Part shown: piece by piece, positions 35,005-44,042 of the stretch
How positions within the stretch are numbered: the stretch's first letter is position 1
Layout: each line of letters opens with the position of its first letter
Source of the DNA: Thermohahella caldifontis
GTDB lineage: Bacteria; Pseudomonadota; Gammaproteobacteria; Pseudomonadales; Oleiphilaceae
Length of the DNA: 64,000 bases
Direction of reading: 5' to 3'
Assembly (NCBI RefSeq): GCF_041153465.1
Contig: NZ_CP154858.1
Coordinates: forward strand, 1,860,001-1,924,000
The notes under the pieces: generated by a model
What the model was told of the DNA's origin: nothing
Databases searched by the model: none
What the model saw: only the letters and a program-made list of their open reading frames with translations
Made by a program: the position numbers and the translations under genes

Positions 35005-36393
35005 ATGGACTTTGATGAACCGGTGTATTCCGACACGCGCGTGAGTGCGCGCATCAACCCGGAAGGGGTGCTGGAGCTGGTATCCCAGTACGAGGCGGCA
35101 CGCCTGATGGACAATCGCCAGGGCGGGCTGTACCGGCTGTTCCGCCAGTGTGCGCTGGCGGTGCTGAACAGTGGTCAGGAGACGGACGATGGCCGGGCGC
35201 TGCTCAACGCCTATGCGGACTTTGACATCCAGCTCATCCAGCAGCCGCGCGGCATCAAGCTCAAGGTGATCAATGCACCGGGGCACGCCTTTGTGGATGG
35301 CAAGATGATCCGCGGTGTGCAGGAGCAGTTGTATGCGGTGCTGCGCGACATTCTCTACACCAATGACGTGCTCTCCACCGACCTGCATCTGGATCTGAGC
35401 ACGTCCGACGGGGTGACCAACCTGATTTTCCATATCCTGCGCAATGCGCGGGTGCTGATTCCCGGCCGCAAGCCCAATATCGTCGTGTGCTGGGGCGGAC
35501 ACTCCATTCCCCGGGACGAGTACGAGTACACCAAGGATGTGGGCTACATTCTCGGCCTGAAGGGCTTCGATATCTGTACCGGCTGCGGGCCGGGGGCGAT
35601 GAAGGGGCCCATGAAGGGGGCGGCCATTGCCCATACCAAGCAGCGGATTCTGGATGGCCGCTATATCGGCATCACCGAGCCGGGCATCATTGCTGCGGAA
35701 TCTCCCAACCCCATCGTCAACGAGCTGGTGATCATGCCGGACATCGAGAAACGTCTGGAGGCGTTCGTGCGGACCGGCCATGCCGTGATCGTGTTCCCGG
35801 GCGGGGTGGGCACGGCGGAGGAAATCCTCTATCTGCTCGGCGTGCTGATCAACCCGGCCAATGATCACCTGCCCTTCCCCATGATCCTGACCGGCGGCAA
35901 GGGGGCGGACGAGTATTTCGGCCAGATCGACGAGTTTGTGGGGCTGACGCTGGGCAAGGAGGCGCAGAAGCGCTACAAGATCATCATCGATGATCCCATG
36001 GCGGTGGCCCGGGAGGTGGAACAGGGTATCCACAAGGTGACCCATCATCGCCGGACCCACAGCGATGCTTTCTATTTCAACTGGTTGCTGAATATCGATC
36101 CGATTTTCCAGCAACCCTTCGTGCCGACCCATGCCACCATGCGGGCACTGAAACTCACCCACGAGCAGCCCATTCACGAGCTGGCGGCCAACCTGCGCCG
36201 TGCTTTCTCCGGTATCGTGGCCGGGAATGTGAAGGAAGAGGGGATTCGTCAGATCGAGGAAAAGGGGCCCTTCGAGATTACCGGGGATCCGGCCATCATC
36301 CGGCCGCTGGGAGCGCTGCTGGAATCCTTCGTGAAACAGGGGCGCATGAAGCTTCCGGGCTCGACGTACACACCCTGCTTCCGTGTGGTCTGA
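35005..36393 (+). CDS. ppnN: Pyrimidine/purine nucleotide 5'-monophosphate nucleosidase (PpnN, YgdH)
   Basis: This 462-residue protein is close to the length of E. coli PpnN. The LOG/lysine-decarboxylase-like core carries GCGPGAMKGPMKGA and the family motif PGGVGTAEEILYLLGVL, which together form the active site that cleaves the base from nucleoside monophosphates. N- and C-terminal extensions flank the core, as in PpnN. The start has an AGGAGG site 7 bases upstream. A TATTAT -10-like box lies at 34976-34981 in the short divergent gap with thiI. Confidence 0.95.
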   Translation: MDFDEPVYSDTRVSARINPEGVLELVSQYEAARLMDNRQGGLYRLFRQCALAVLNSGQETDDGRALLNAYADFDIQLIQQPRGIKLKVINAPGHAFVDGKMIRGVQEQLYAVLRDILYTNDVLSTDLHLDLSTSDGVTNLIFHILRNARVLIPGRKPNIVVCWGGHSIPRDEYEYTKDVGYILGLKGFDICTGCGPGAMKGPMKGAAIAHTKQRILDGRYIGITEPGIIAAESPNPIVNELVIMPDIEKRLEAFVRTGHAVIVFPGGVGTAEEILYLLGVLINPANDHLPFPMILTGGKGADEYFGQIDEFVGLTLGKEAQKRYKIIIDDPMAVAREVEQGIHKVTHHRRTHSDAFYFNWLLNIDPIFQQPFVPTHATMRALKLTHEQPIHELAANLRRAFSGIVAGNVKEEGIRQIEEKGPFEITGDPAIIRPLGALLESFVKQGRMKLPGSTYTPCFRVV

Positions 36394-36407
36394 CTGATCC
36401 GCCAGCC

Positions 36408-36433
36408 AAAGGCATCCCGGGCGGGATGCCTTT
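36408..36433. terminator. Bidirectional terminator between ppnN and cytochrome c
   Basis: AAAGGCATCCC-GGGC-GGGATGCCTTT forms a perfect 11-bp stem with a 4-base loop, placed between convergent genes 52 bases apart. A and T bases at the stem ends give short U-runs in both directions. Confidence 0.85.
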
Positions 36434-36445
36434 GCAACGAGAGGC

Positions 36446-36772
36446 TTACTTCAGGCTGGAGTAGTATGCCGCCAGGTTTTCGATGTCCTGATCGGACAGT
36501 GCAGCCGCCTGACCCTGCATGATGGCCGCCTGACCGCCGGTGCGCTGCTTGTTCTTGTAAGCCTTCAGGGCTTCGACCAGGTACTTCTCGTTCTGGCCAG
36601 CCAGATTGGGATAGGTCGGAATCATGGCCTTGCCGTTGGCGCCGTGGCAGGCTGCACAGACCGCTGCCTTGGCCTTGCCCGCCTCAGGATCTCCCGCTGC
36701 CTGAACGTTGAGGGTGAGGCCGGTCAGCGCCAGGCCAGCGATTGCAACGGATACTTTTCTCATCATGCTCAT
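36446..36772 (-). CDS. Small soluble cytochrome c (class I, c5/c553-like)
   Basis: This 108-residue protein has a Sec signal (ending LTLNVQAAG, about residue 26). The single haem-binding motif CAACH is in VCAACHGANGKAMIPTYPNLAGQNEKYL, and the distal Met ligand is probably in AAIMQGQAAALSDQDIENLAAYYSSL. This is the pattern of one half of cytochrome c4 or of c553-type periplasmic electron carriers. A GAGG site lies about 9 bases before the start. It is divergent from hemH, the ferrochelatase that makes its haem; the shared upstream region could be regulatory, which is inference. Confidence 0.93.
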   Translation of the reverse strand: MSMMRKVSVAIAGLALTGLTLNVQAAGDPEAGKAKAAVCAACHGANGKAMIPTYPNLAGQNEKYLVEALKAYKNKQRTGGQAAIMQGQAAALSDQDIENLAAYYSSLK

Positions 36773-36961
36773 CAGGTTTTTCCTCTTTGTTGGAGTGCAC
36801 GTTCCCGAAACACAAGGCTTTTATAGCACTTGCGGCCCGGTACAACAAGCCAGCCTGAAGTATTGCACAGGCTTTCTGAATACGCACTTAACATGGATCA
36901 AGAGTGCTTGCAGTCTGCGCCCCCTTCAACAAGAATACCGGTTCCGCAGCGAGGACAGGAC

Positions 36962-37975
36962 ATGACAGATCGTTCCAATCAGGACATCGGCATCTTGCTG
37001 GTCAATCTGGGTACACCCGACGCGCCTACTCCCCGGGCGATCCGACGTTATCTGCGCGAGTTTCTCGGCGATCCGCGCGTGGTGGAGATTCCGCGCCCGG
37101 TCTGGTGGCTGATTCTGAACCTGTTCGTGCTGCCCTTCCGGCCCAAACGGCTGGTTGAACCTTATGAAAGCATCTGGACCGAACGCGGCGCACCGATTCG
37201 CTATATCACCGAGAATCAGGCTCGGGCGCTGGAAACTTTGCTCAACAGCAGCGCCAGCGAAGGCGCCCGTTTCCGTGTCCTGCCCGCCATGACCTACGGT
37301 GAGCCGGCACTGACCCGTCAGCTGGAGGCCCTGCACCGGGAGGGTATCCGGCGGATTCTCTGCCTGCCGCTCTACCCCCAGTATTCCTGCAGCACCACGG
37401 CGGCCACACTGGATGTGCTCTACCGGGCGCTGATGCGCTACCGGGACATGCCGGAAGTGCGCACGGTACGCAGCTATGCGGATTTTGAGCCCTGGGTTGA
37501 GGCGCTGGCCAGCCATATCCGCCGGCATTGGGAGGCGTCAGGCCGGCAGGGCCATCTGCTCTTTTCCTTTCACGGCATTCCCCAGTCCTATGCGGACCAG
37601 GGCGATCCCTACCCCCTGCACTGCGAGCAGACCGCGCATGCTGTGGCCGGCCGGCTGGGGCTTCGGGACAGCGACTGGACCCTGAGCTATCAGTCCCGTT
37701 TCGGCAAGGCGCAGTGGCTGACCCCATACACGGATGAGACGGTTCGCCGGCTGGGCGCAGAAGGCTGCAAGGCGCTGGATGTGGTGTGTCCGGGCTTTGC
37801 GGCAGACTGTCTGGAAACACTGGAAGAGATTGATGTGGAGAACCGCCGGTATTATGAAGAGGCGGGTGGCAAGGATTTTCGCTATATCCCGGCACTGAAC
37901 GATTCGCCCGGGCATGTGGCGGCGCTGGCCGAATTGATCCGGCGTCACTGCAGCGGCTGGCCGGCACAGCCCTGA
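36962..37975 (+). CDS. hemH: Ferrochelatase
   Basis: This 337-residue protein inserts Fe2+ into protoporphyrin IX, the last step of haem b synthesis. The N-terminus GILLVNLGTPDAPTPRAIRRYLREFL and the central metal-site motif LFSFHGIPQSYADQGDPYPLHCEQT (invariant His) are diagnostic. FGKAQWLTPYTDETV and VCPGFAADCLETLEEI complete the family signature, with the second catalytic acid region near the end. The ATG at 36962 is preceded by GAGGACAGG; the frame is open further upstream but alignment supports this start. It is not an Fe-S form. Confidence 0.96.
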   Translation: MTDRSNQDIGILLVNLGTPDAPTPRAIRRYLREFLGDPRVVEIPRPVWWLILNLFVLPFRPKRLVEPYESIWTERGAPIRYITENQARALETLLNSSASEGARFRVLPAMTYGEPALTRQLEALHREGIRRILCLPLYPQYSCSTTAATLDVLYRALMRYRDMPEVRTVRSYADFEPWVEALASHIRRHWEASGRQGHLLFSFHGIPQSYADQGDPYPLHCEQTAHAVAGRLGLRDSDWTLSYQSRFGKAQWLTPYTDETVRRLGAEGCKALDVVCPGFAADCLETLEEIDVENRRYYEEAGGKDFRYIPALNDSPGHVAALAELIRRHCSGWPAQP

Positions 37976-38150
37976 GTCACACTACTCGCCTGATTTCAAA
38001 TAGTTTATCCGCACACACCAGGCATTGCACCCGGCCATGCGCCGGGTGGCGGGTTATGACCGTGTTTCGGCAATTTACTACACCAAACCGTTTTACTTAA
38101 AATATGAATCATGGTTCAATTTTTCCATTCACTGCTGTATGGGAACTGCC

Positions 38151-39164
38151 ATGATTGAAATCGCTGTAGGCCAGTGCCTGATTGCTCTTCAGGCTGCCAT
38201 CCGTTCCGGTATGGACACTTCCGAGGCAAAGGAATTGCGTGCACAATTTGTCGCCCAGGCGAATGAGGGCCGCGTTCCGCTCGAGGTCTACAACGAGCTG
38301 GCGCGCACCATCTTCCGGCGCATGGGACGCCCTGATCTGGGGCTGGAGTTCGGCAGCAACATCCGTCTGGTGCTGCCCTATTTCATCGGTGATTTTTCGC
38401 CCGTGACCCACACGCTGAAGGATGCCATCCAGAACATCCTCATCAACAGCCAGATGCGCTGCAGCCACAACCACAATGCGAGCCTGCATGTGTGGTTCGA
38501 GGACGCCATCCTGCGCAGCCCCACCCATCTCGGGGATGACGATCTGCAGGCCTTTTTCGAGGATCTGTTCGTGTCCTGCTGGCTGCATTTCTTCAAGGAA
38601 GCCGGTATTCGCCAGTTTGACGGGTTCCAGGTGTTCATGAAGCAGCCACGGCAGAGCTGGCATGGTCAGCTCGAGGAGGCATTTGATGCCCGCTTCCACT
38701 GGAATCATACCGAAACCCGGATTCAGTTTCCGGCCCGTCTGCTGCATCAGGAGTTCAGCGTGGATCGCTTCAATCTCGAATCTCTGCCTCAGAAACTGGA
38801 ACGTGCGGTACTGGAGAAGACCATGGGGTCGTCCGAGTACGTGGACAGGGTGGTGCGCCACATGCTGCAGGCCATTCTTCACGAGAAGGTGGCGTCACCC
38901 AATGCGGCGGACATGGCGCGGCTGATGCACACCAGCGCGTCAACCCTGCGCCGCCGTCTGGCAGATGCGGGCTGGTCTTACCAGAAACTGCTGGATCATG
39001 TACGTGCCCTGCTGGCTTCCGCACTGCTGGAGTCCCGCCTGATGAGCACCAAGGAAGTGGCCCACTATCTGGGCTTTACGGACACGGGCAACTTCCGTCG
39101 GGCATTCAAGACCTGGACAGGCTATTCTCCTGCCGAATACGTGCGCACCCGTCAGGCGGCGTGA
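38151..39164 (+). CDS. AraC-family transcriptional regulator (arabinose-binding-like N-domain)
   Basis: This 337-residue protein has an N-terminal sensor domain of the PF12625 type (about residues 20-200) and a C-terminal AraC DNA-binding domain with two helix-turn-helices: MARLMHTSASTLRRRLADAGWSYQKLLDHVR and TKEVAHYLGFTDTGNFRRAFKTWTGYSPAEYV. Regulators of this type (OruR/ArgR-like) respond to small metabolites. ATG 38151 has GGGAA six bases upstream; ATG 38139 is an alternative. The stop is directly adjacent to the stop of the convergent TPR gene. The target is unknown. Confidence 0.88.
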   Translation: MIEIAVGQCLIALQAAIRSGMDTSEAKELRAQFVAQANEGRVPLEVYNELARTIFRRMGRPDLGLEFGSNIRLVLPYFIGDFSPVTHTLKDAIQNILINSQMRCSHNHNASLHVWFEDAILRSPTHLGDDDLQAFFEDLFVSCWLHFFKEAGIRQFDGFQVFMKQPRQSWHGQLEEAFDARFHWNHTETRIQFPARLLHQEFSVDRFNLESLPQKLERAVLEKTMGSSEYVDRVVRHMLQAILHEKVASPNAADMARLMHTSASTLRRRLADAGWSYQKLLDHVRALLASALLESRLMSTKEVAHYLGFTDTGNFRRAFKTWTGYSPAEYVRTRQAA

Positions 39165-40283
39165 TCAGAGCCAGGCCGCTGCCTTTTCCCTCAGGAACTG
39201 GTAGCGGCTGAACTGCCGGTGATCCGGGCCGATGCGGCTGACACGCTGCAGGCAGTCCCGGATGAGGGCCCGGTCGGATGCGTCTCCACCGCTTTCCAGC
39301 TTTTTCAGCAAAACCTGCACGCAGTTGAGATTGAGCGCCACGTGCCGGGGCGAGTAGGTCAGCGCTTCCCGGAATGCGGCAATGGCCCCGGCCACATCCC
39401 CGTTTTCGAAGAGCTGAATGCCCCGGCGGTTGTGTCGTGCGGCCTCCGCCCGGGCGGCCTCGCTGACCGGTTCCTCGCGCATGGCGGCGATGCGCTCGGC
39501 ATAGGCCGGGTCGTTCCCTGTCCGCAGCTGGATCTGGGTCAGCAGCATTTCCGCATCCATGTCCTTCTCGTAGGCGAGCAGTGTACGGGCCAGATCCAGC
39601 CCCGCCTCCACATCCTCGGCCAGTCCGACACGTTCGTACAACCCCAGCGCCTGATCCAGTGCGGCTTCCCCGCCATGCTTGTCGCCCAGTTCCAGACAGG
39701 CCCGGGCCCGGACCGTCATCTGTCGCATCCGGTCACCATCGGTCAGCTCAAAACGGTTCTCTGCCGCCGCCAGGATGCCGAGTGCCTCGGCGGCGGTGTG
39801 CTGACGCTGTTCCGGGGGCTGGGCACTGGCCTTCTCCACCAGCGCCTGAGCCAGCCCGATGTGGTATTCCACCTTGTCCAGCACGCTGTTGCGCCCCAGG
39901 TCCACGGCGTTGCGCCAGGCTTCGGCCGCCTCATCCACCTTGTTAACCTTCCAGCTCAGCTCCCCCAGCCGGCCGTGGCGATGTAACGACAAGGGTGAGC
40001 GTCCCACCGCATCTGTCATTAACGCCTGAGCTTCCTCAACCCGACCGAGATGTTCGAGGACCTCGGCCATCAGGTCGTAGGCAATCAGGCAGTGGGGAGA
40101 CTGTTCGATGATGCGCCGGAGACTGTCTTGCGCCTGCTCCCATTCCGCCTGGGCCATGTACACGCGCACGCGCCCCACCTGCGCCCAGATGAGCGGGCGT
40201 TCCGCCAGGACTTCATCGTACACCCTGGCTGCTTCCCTCAGATTGTTTTCCCGAAGGTAAAGCTCGCCCAGGGTTTCTGGCAC
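39165..40283 (-). CDS. TPR protein, probable C-terminal part of a split response regulator-TPR gene
   Basis: This 372-residue soluble protein consists of tetratricopeptide-like helices, for example LGELYLRENNLREAARVYDEVLAERP, AYDLMAEVLEHLGRVEEAQALMTDAV and RRGIQLFENGDVAGAIAAFREALTYSPRHV. It has no signal peptide. Its only possible start is a GTG at 40283, inside the preceding response regulator. The first helices complete a repeat begun in that gene (WSEAIQRCEEKIIKGSKYSRWCQK). Adding one A at the AAA run (40274-40276) fuses the two into one receiver-TPR protein of about 540 residues, a known architecture in marine gammaproteobacteria and pseudomonads (from memory). Confidence 0.8.
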   Translation of the reverse strand: MPETLGELYLRENNLREAARVYDEVLAERPLIWAQVGRVRVYMAQAEWEQAQDSLRRIIEQSPHCLIAYDLMAEVLEHLGRVEEAQALMTDAVGRSPLSLHRHGRLGELSWKVNKVDEAAEAWRNAVDLGRNSVLDKVEYHIGLAQALVEKASAQPPEQRQHTAAEALGILAAAENRFELTDGDRMRQMTVRARACLELGDKHGGEAALDQALGLYERVGLAEDVEAGLDLARTLLAYEKDMDAEMLLTQIQLRTGNDPAYAERIAAMREEPVSEAARAEAARHNRRGIQLFENGDVAGAIAAFREALTYSPRHVALNLNCVQVLLKKLESGGDASDRALIRDCLQRVSRIGPDHRQFSRYQFLREKAAAWL

Positions 40284-40780
40284 CAGCGGCTGTACTTGCT
40301 GCCCTTGATGATCTTTTCCTCGCAGCGCTGTATGGCCTCGCTCCAGCGCTGCATGTCCATCGCGTGCTTGATCTCGTAGAGCACCTCGTTGTCCACCAGC
40401 AGGGCATCCAGGCGTGCCTTGAGCACATCACAGGTAATGGGCTTGTTGATGTAGGCGTCCGGCTGATGGTCGATGGCCCCCAGCACCATCTCCCGCGTGG
40501 TTTCCGAGGACATCATGACGAAAAGGGAGGTATGCCGCAGCAACGCCTTGACGCGCAGCTCTTCCAGCACTTGCTGACCGGTGCGGCCCGGTAGCTGGTA
40601 GTCACAGATCACCACGTCGTAGAGGCCGCCGGCACACTTGCCGACAGCCTCTGCCCCGTCAGCGGCCAGATCAATGACCCAGGCGCCGAAGGATCTGAGA
40701 TATTTTTCCAGGGTGAGACGCACCTTGAGGTTGGCGTCCACCACAAGAAAGCGCGAGTTCCGGTATTCCCGACTGAGCAT
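40238..40780 (-). CDS. Response regulator receiver, probable N-terminal part of a frameshifted receiver-TPR gene
   Basis: This 180-residue frame has a CheY-like receiver (residues about 8-130). The phosphoacceptor Asp is in VVICDYQLPGRTG, the Ser switch in FVMMSSETT and the Lys in INKPIT. The acidic pair near the N-terminus reads VDAN rather than DD. After the receiver a linker and the first TPR helix follow, then a tail out of frame (PWASFTFGKTI). The start at MLSREYRN has AAGGAA about 8 bases upstream. It overlaps the TPR frame by 46 bases. No DNA-binding domain is present, so it acts through protein partners. Confidence 0.85.
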   Translation of the reverse strand: MLSREYRNSRFLVVDANLKVRLTLEKYLRSFGAWVIDLAADGAEAVGKCAGGLYDVVICDYQLPGRTGQQVLEELRVKALLRHTSLFVMMSSETTREMVLGAIDHQPDAYINKPITCDVLKARLDALLVDNEVLYEIKHAMDMQRWSEAIQRCEEKIIKGSKYSRWCQKPWASFTFGKTI

Positions 40781-40835
40781 GCATGGGTTCCTTTCATGGC
40801 CAGCCCAGACGGACCGCATCCTCGCCCGGGATCAC

Positions 40836-42662
40836 TTATTCCAGATTAGCATGAAATCCCTCGTCAGCCAGGTGCATGAGGTTGCGCGCGCCGCTCATCA
40901 TGCAGGCGTAATGCTGTTTGGTGCGGGGCAGGATGCGGTCGAAGTAGAACCAGGCCGTATCCACCTTGGCACGCAGGAAGGTTTCATCCCCTTCTTTACG
41001 GGCCAGTTGCTCCAGCGCCTTCTCCGCCTGCAGCAGCCACATGTAGCCAAGTACGATGTAGCCGGAATACATGAGGTAGTCGTAGGCGGCGGCGCCCACT
41101 TCATCCCGGTCGCGCATGGCACTGAAGCCCACGCGCAGCGACACGTAGGCCCACTGCCGGTTGAGCCAGGTGAGGCGCTGAATGAGCGGCTTGATCTTCT
41201 TGCGGTGCTTGCCGGTGACAAACGGCGACTTGCCGCTGAGGTAGTCCGACAGTTCCTTGTGAAAACGGCGGAAGGCCTCGCCCTTGTCGAGGATGAGCTT
41301 GCGGCCCAGCAGGTCCAGCGCCTGAATGCCGGTGGTGCCTTCATAGAGCGTGGCAATGCGGGTGTCGCGGACAATCTGCTCCATGCCATGTTCGCGGATA
41401 TAGCCGTGCCCGCCGAACACCTGCATGCCGAGATTGACCGACTCCCAGCCGGTTTCCGTGAGGAACGCCTTGACGATGGGTGTCAGGAAGCCCAGGGTGT
41501 CGTCGGCACGTTCGCGTTCGGCTTCGGTGGCGCCGTGAACGTATACATCCGCCGTACGCGCCACGTAGTACAGCAGTGCGCGGCCCCCTTCCACAAAGGC
41601 TTTCTGGGTCAGCAGCATGCGCCGGACATCCGGGTGCACGATGATGGGGTCCGCCGGTTTTTCCGGATACTTCTTGCCGCTGAGGGATCGCATGGACAGC
41701 CGCTCCCGGGCATAGCGCACCGCATTCTGAAAGGCCAGCTCGGCGGCCGCCGTGCCCTGCATGCCGGTACCGATGCGGGCGGTGTTCATGAAGGTGAACA
41801 TGCAGGCCAGGCCCTTGTTGGGTGGCCCCACCAGCCAGCCTTTGCTGCCGTCGAAATTGAGCACGCAGGTGGCCGACGCATTGATGCCCATCTTGTGTTC
41901 CAGGCCGCTGCACACCACCTGGTTGAACTCGCCCACGCCACCACTGGCATCGGGCAGGTATTTGGGCACCACAAACAGGGAAATGCCGCGCGTTCCCTTG
42001 GGGGCGTCGGGCAAGCGAGCCAGCACGATATGAACAATATTTTCGGCCAGGTCATGATCGCCGGCGGAGATGAAGATCTTGGTTCCGGTGATGCGGTAGC
42101 TGCCGTCCGCTTCCGGTTCGGCGCGGGTGCGCACCTGTCCCAGGTCCGTGCCGCACTGGGGTTCAGTCAGGCACATGGTGCCCGTCCAGGTGCCTTCGAT
42201 GAGCTTGCGCAGGTAGAGCTGTTTCTGCTCTTCCGAGCCATGCAGGTAGAGCGTGTTCATGGCACCGATGGAGAGACCGGGGTACATGCCCCAGGCCCAG
42301 TTGGCGGTGGCGATCAGTTCGGACTTGAGCACTCCGAGCGACAGGGGCAGCCCCATGCCACCGTATTCCGCCGGGTGCGACAGTCCCTGCCAGCCGCCTT
42401 CAATGAACTGCTGATAGGCTTCGCGGAACCCCCTGGGGGTGATGACCTTGCCATCCTCGAGCCGGCAGCCCTCCTGATCGCCGGACTGATACAGGGGGAA
42501 CAGTACCTCCTCGCTGAAGCGCGCGGCTTCGTTGACGATCTGGTCCACCACGTCGGCGGGGGCGTCGCGGCCTTCAGGGAAGGTCTGATAGTGGGTCTGG
42601 AAATCGAACACGTCATTGAACAGGAACATCATGTCCCGCAGGGGTGCCTTGAATGTGGCCAT
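40836..42662 (-). CDS. Acyl-CoA dehydrogenase, DmdC-like (large C-terminal extension)
   Basis: This 608-residue flavoprotein starts at MATFKAPLRDMMF behind GAGGAGG. The acyl-CoA dehydrogenase domains are intact: the FAD-binding MCLTEPQCGTDLGQVRTRA, ITGTKIFISAGDHD and the helical domain with GMQVFGGHGYIREHGMEQIVRDTRIATLYEGTTGIQALDL, where the Glu of YEGTTG is the catalytic base position. The extra C-terminal domain (about residues 465-600) places it with DmdC and related long enzymes, which act on 3-methylmercaptopropionyl-CoA or on medium/long-chain and aryl-acyl-CoA. No dmdB or dmdD is nearby, so a DMSP role is not supported. A terminator lies upstream. Confidence 0.92.
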   Translation of the reverse strand: MATFKAPLRDMMFLFNDVFDFQTHYQTFPEGRDAPADVVDQIVNEAARFSEEVLFPLYQSGDQEGCRLEDGKVITPRGFREAYQQFIEGGWQGLSHPAEYGGMGLPLSLGVLKSELIATANWAWGMYPGLSIGAMNTLYLHGSEEQKQLYLRKLIEGTWTGTMCLTEPQCGTDLGQVRTRAEPEADGSYRITGTKIFISAGDHDLAENIVHIVLARLPDAPKGTRGISLFVVPKYLPDASGGVGEFNQVVCSGLEHKMGINASATCVLNFDGSKGWLVGPPNKGLACMFTFMNTARIGTGMQGTAAAELAFQNAVRYARERLSMRSLSGKKYPEKPADPIIVHPDVRRMLLTQKAFVEGGRALLYYVARTADVYVHGATEAERERADDTLGFLTPIVKAFLTETGWESVNLGMQVFGGHGYIREHGMEQIVRDTRIATLYEGTTGIQALDLLGRKLILDKGEAFRRFHKELSDYLSGKSPFVTGKHRKKIKPLIQRLTWLNRQWAYVSLRVGFSAMRDRDEVGAAAYDYLMYSGYIVLGYMWLLQAEKALEQLARKEGDETFLRAKVDTAWFYFDRILPRTKQHYACMMSGARNLMHLADEGFHANLE

Positions 42663-43036
42663 ACAACCTCCTCGTCCGGTCTTTGCCTGAAGATGGGACC
42701 AGTGTGACGCAGGCAGGCGGGGCTGACATTGACGGCAGCGACGGACTGGGTTGTCGCCAGAGCCAGAGGATGACGGATAAAACCTGTGCAGACGCAAAAA
42801 AGAAGAAAGGCGCGGAGTCCGTCCGCGCCTTGCAAGGGGTGCATCCAATGCGTGTCAGTCCATTGAGCTCGTTCTTCCCTGTACGTCCGTGTCCGGTTGC
42901 CCTGATCCTTCGGGCTGAACTGCCGTCCTGACTGCTCTGTCTTCCCTGAGCGGATGTCGTCCTGACACTGTCAAGCTTACGCCAGTGTCCCCGGGCCCTG
43001 CGAGTCGCGATGTCGCAAAAGCATGTAATACATTGA
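42663..43036. other. 374-base intergenic region, terminator plus acyl-CoA dehydrogenase leader
   Basis: The stretch lies between mmsR and the DmdC-like gene, both on the minus strand. It contains the hairpin terminator at 42795-42829. The remaining bases next to the dehydrogenase are its probable promoter and leader. No gene was recognised. Confidence 0.6.
42795..42829 (-). terminator. Intrinsic terminator downstream of mmsR
   Basis: GGCGCGGA and TCCGCGCC form an 8-bp stem with a 5-base loop. On the minus strand it is followed by a T-rich run (TTTCTTCTTTTTT), giving a typical Rho-independent terminator for mmsR transcripts. Confidence 0.8.
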
Positions 43037-43936
43037 CTACATCTGACCGCGGTTTTTTGCCCGGTAGGCGCTGGGAGACTGGCCCATGATCTTCCGGAAG
43101 ACGCGTGAGAAGTAGAGCGGATCGTCATAGCCCAGCTCCAGGGCAATGGACTGGATGGGGCGGGCGGAAATGTCCAGCAGGTAGGCCGCATACTGCATTT
43201 TCATCTGCAGGAAGTGCTGCAGCGGAGTTTCACCGGTCAGCGCCTTGTAGCGCCGGTGCAGGTGCGCGCGGGAGAGACCGCAGAAGGCCGCCATGTCGTC
43301 GAGCCGGACCATGTCGCGCAGGTGCGCCTCCATCCAGCCGTGCAGGCGGTCCAGGTCCAGTCCGCCCGCCTCCCCTTCGTGAATGCCCCGGACCGCCAGC
43401 AGGGTCAGCAGGGCACGCAGCTGCTGGGCCAGATGCAGCGCCACCAGCGGGCGCTGGCCTGCCGTCCGGGCGCTGAGCAGGGACTGGAAGGCGGCGACGA
43501 GGGAGGCCGAGTCTCCGGCATGCCAGCACATGCCCCAGGTCTGCACGCCCGTTTCCCGGCCCAGGAGGACCAGGACGTGTCCCAGGTCCGTCCCCTGAAA
43601 ATGCACCCAATACAGGGTCCAGGGGTCAGTATGATCCGCCTCGTAGGCATGGCGGACACCGGGAGGCAGGAGCACCACGTCTCCCGGACCGACGCTGACA
43701 GCCCCGGCATGATCCGCCATCCAGACGCTCCCCTTGCCCTCGGTACAGTACATGAGCAGACAATCGTCATGATGCGGGCGACGCATGCGGTGCTGCGCTG
43801 CACGGGGATAATACCCCATGACCGTGGGATACAGCCCGGCGCTGAGCGGGTGCCGGCGCAGGCTTTCCACCACCGCCGGTGGCAGCCGATAGCGGATGCC
43901 ATCCGGCGGCAGGGGCCAGTTGGAAGGTTCAGACAT
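43037..43936 (-). CDS. mmsR: AraC-family regulator divergent from the valine operon (MmsR-like)
   Basis: This 299-residue protein has an N-terminal cupin (about residues 30-115, with HDDCLLMYCTEGKGSVW and VGPGDVVLLPPGVRHAYEAD). Its C-terminal AraC DNA-binding domain has DDMAAFCGLSRAHLHRRYKALTGETPLQHFLQMKM and PIQSIALELGYDDPLYFSRVFRKIMGQSPSAYR. It is transcribed away from mmsA, the arrangement of mmsR and mmsAB in P. aeruginosa, where it activates the operon in response to valine or 3-hydroxyisobutyrate. The 106-base shared gap should hold its binding sites. Assignment as MmsR is by context and family. Confidence 0.85.
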   Translation of the reverse strand: MSEPSNWPLPPDGIRYRLPPAVVESLRRHPLSAGLYPTVMGYYPRAAQHRMRRPHHDDCLLMYCTEGKGSVWMADHAGAVSVGPGDVVLLPPGVRHAYEADHTDPWTLYWVHFQGTDLGHVLVLLGRETGVQTWGMCWHAGDSASLVAAFQSLLSARTAGQRPLVALHLAQQLRALLTLLAVRGIHEGEAGGLDLDRLHGWMEAHLRDMVRLDDMAAFCGLSRAHLHRRYKALTGETPLQHFLQMKMQYAAYLLDISARPIQSIALELGYDDPLYFSRVFRKIMGQSPSAYRAKNRGQM

Positions 43937-44042
43937 GATGATTCATGCAACAATTGTCCATATCTGTGCAGTTTTATGGCATAGCCGCCGCTTTGCAAGC
44001 CCCGTATGATGGTTGAAACACAACAAGAACAAGGATCCGATC

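Noticed and set aside
40836..42662. DMSP demethylation pathway enzyme DmdC
   Set aside because: The long acyl-CoA dehydrogenase architecture fits, but no dmdA, dmdB or dmdD neighbours are present and the family includes other acyl-CoA substrates.
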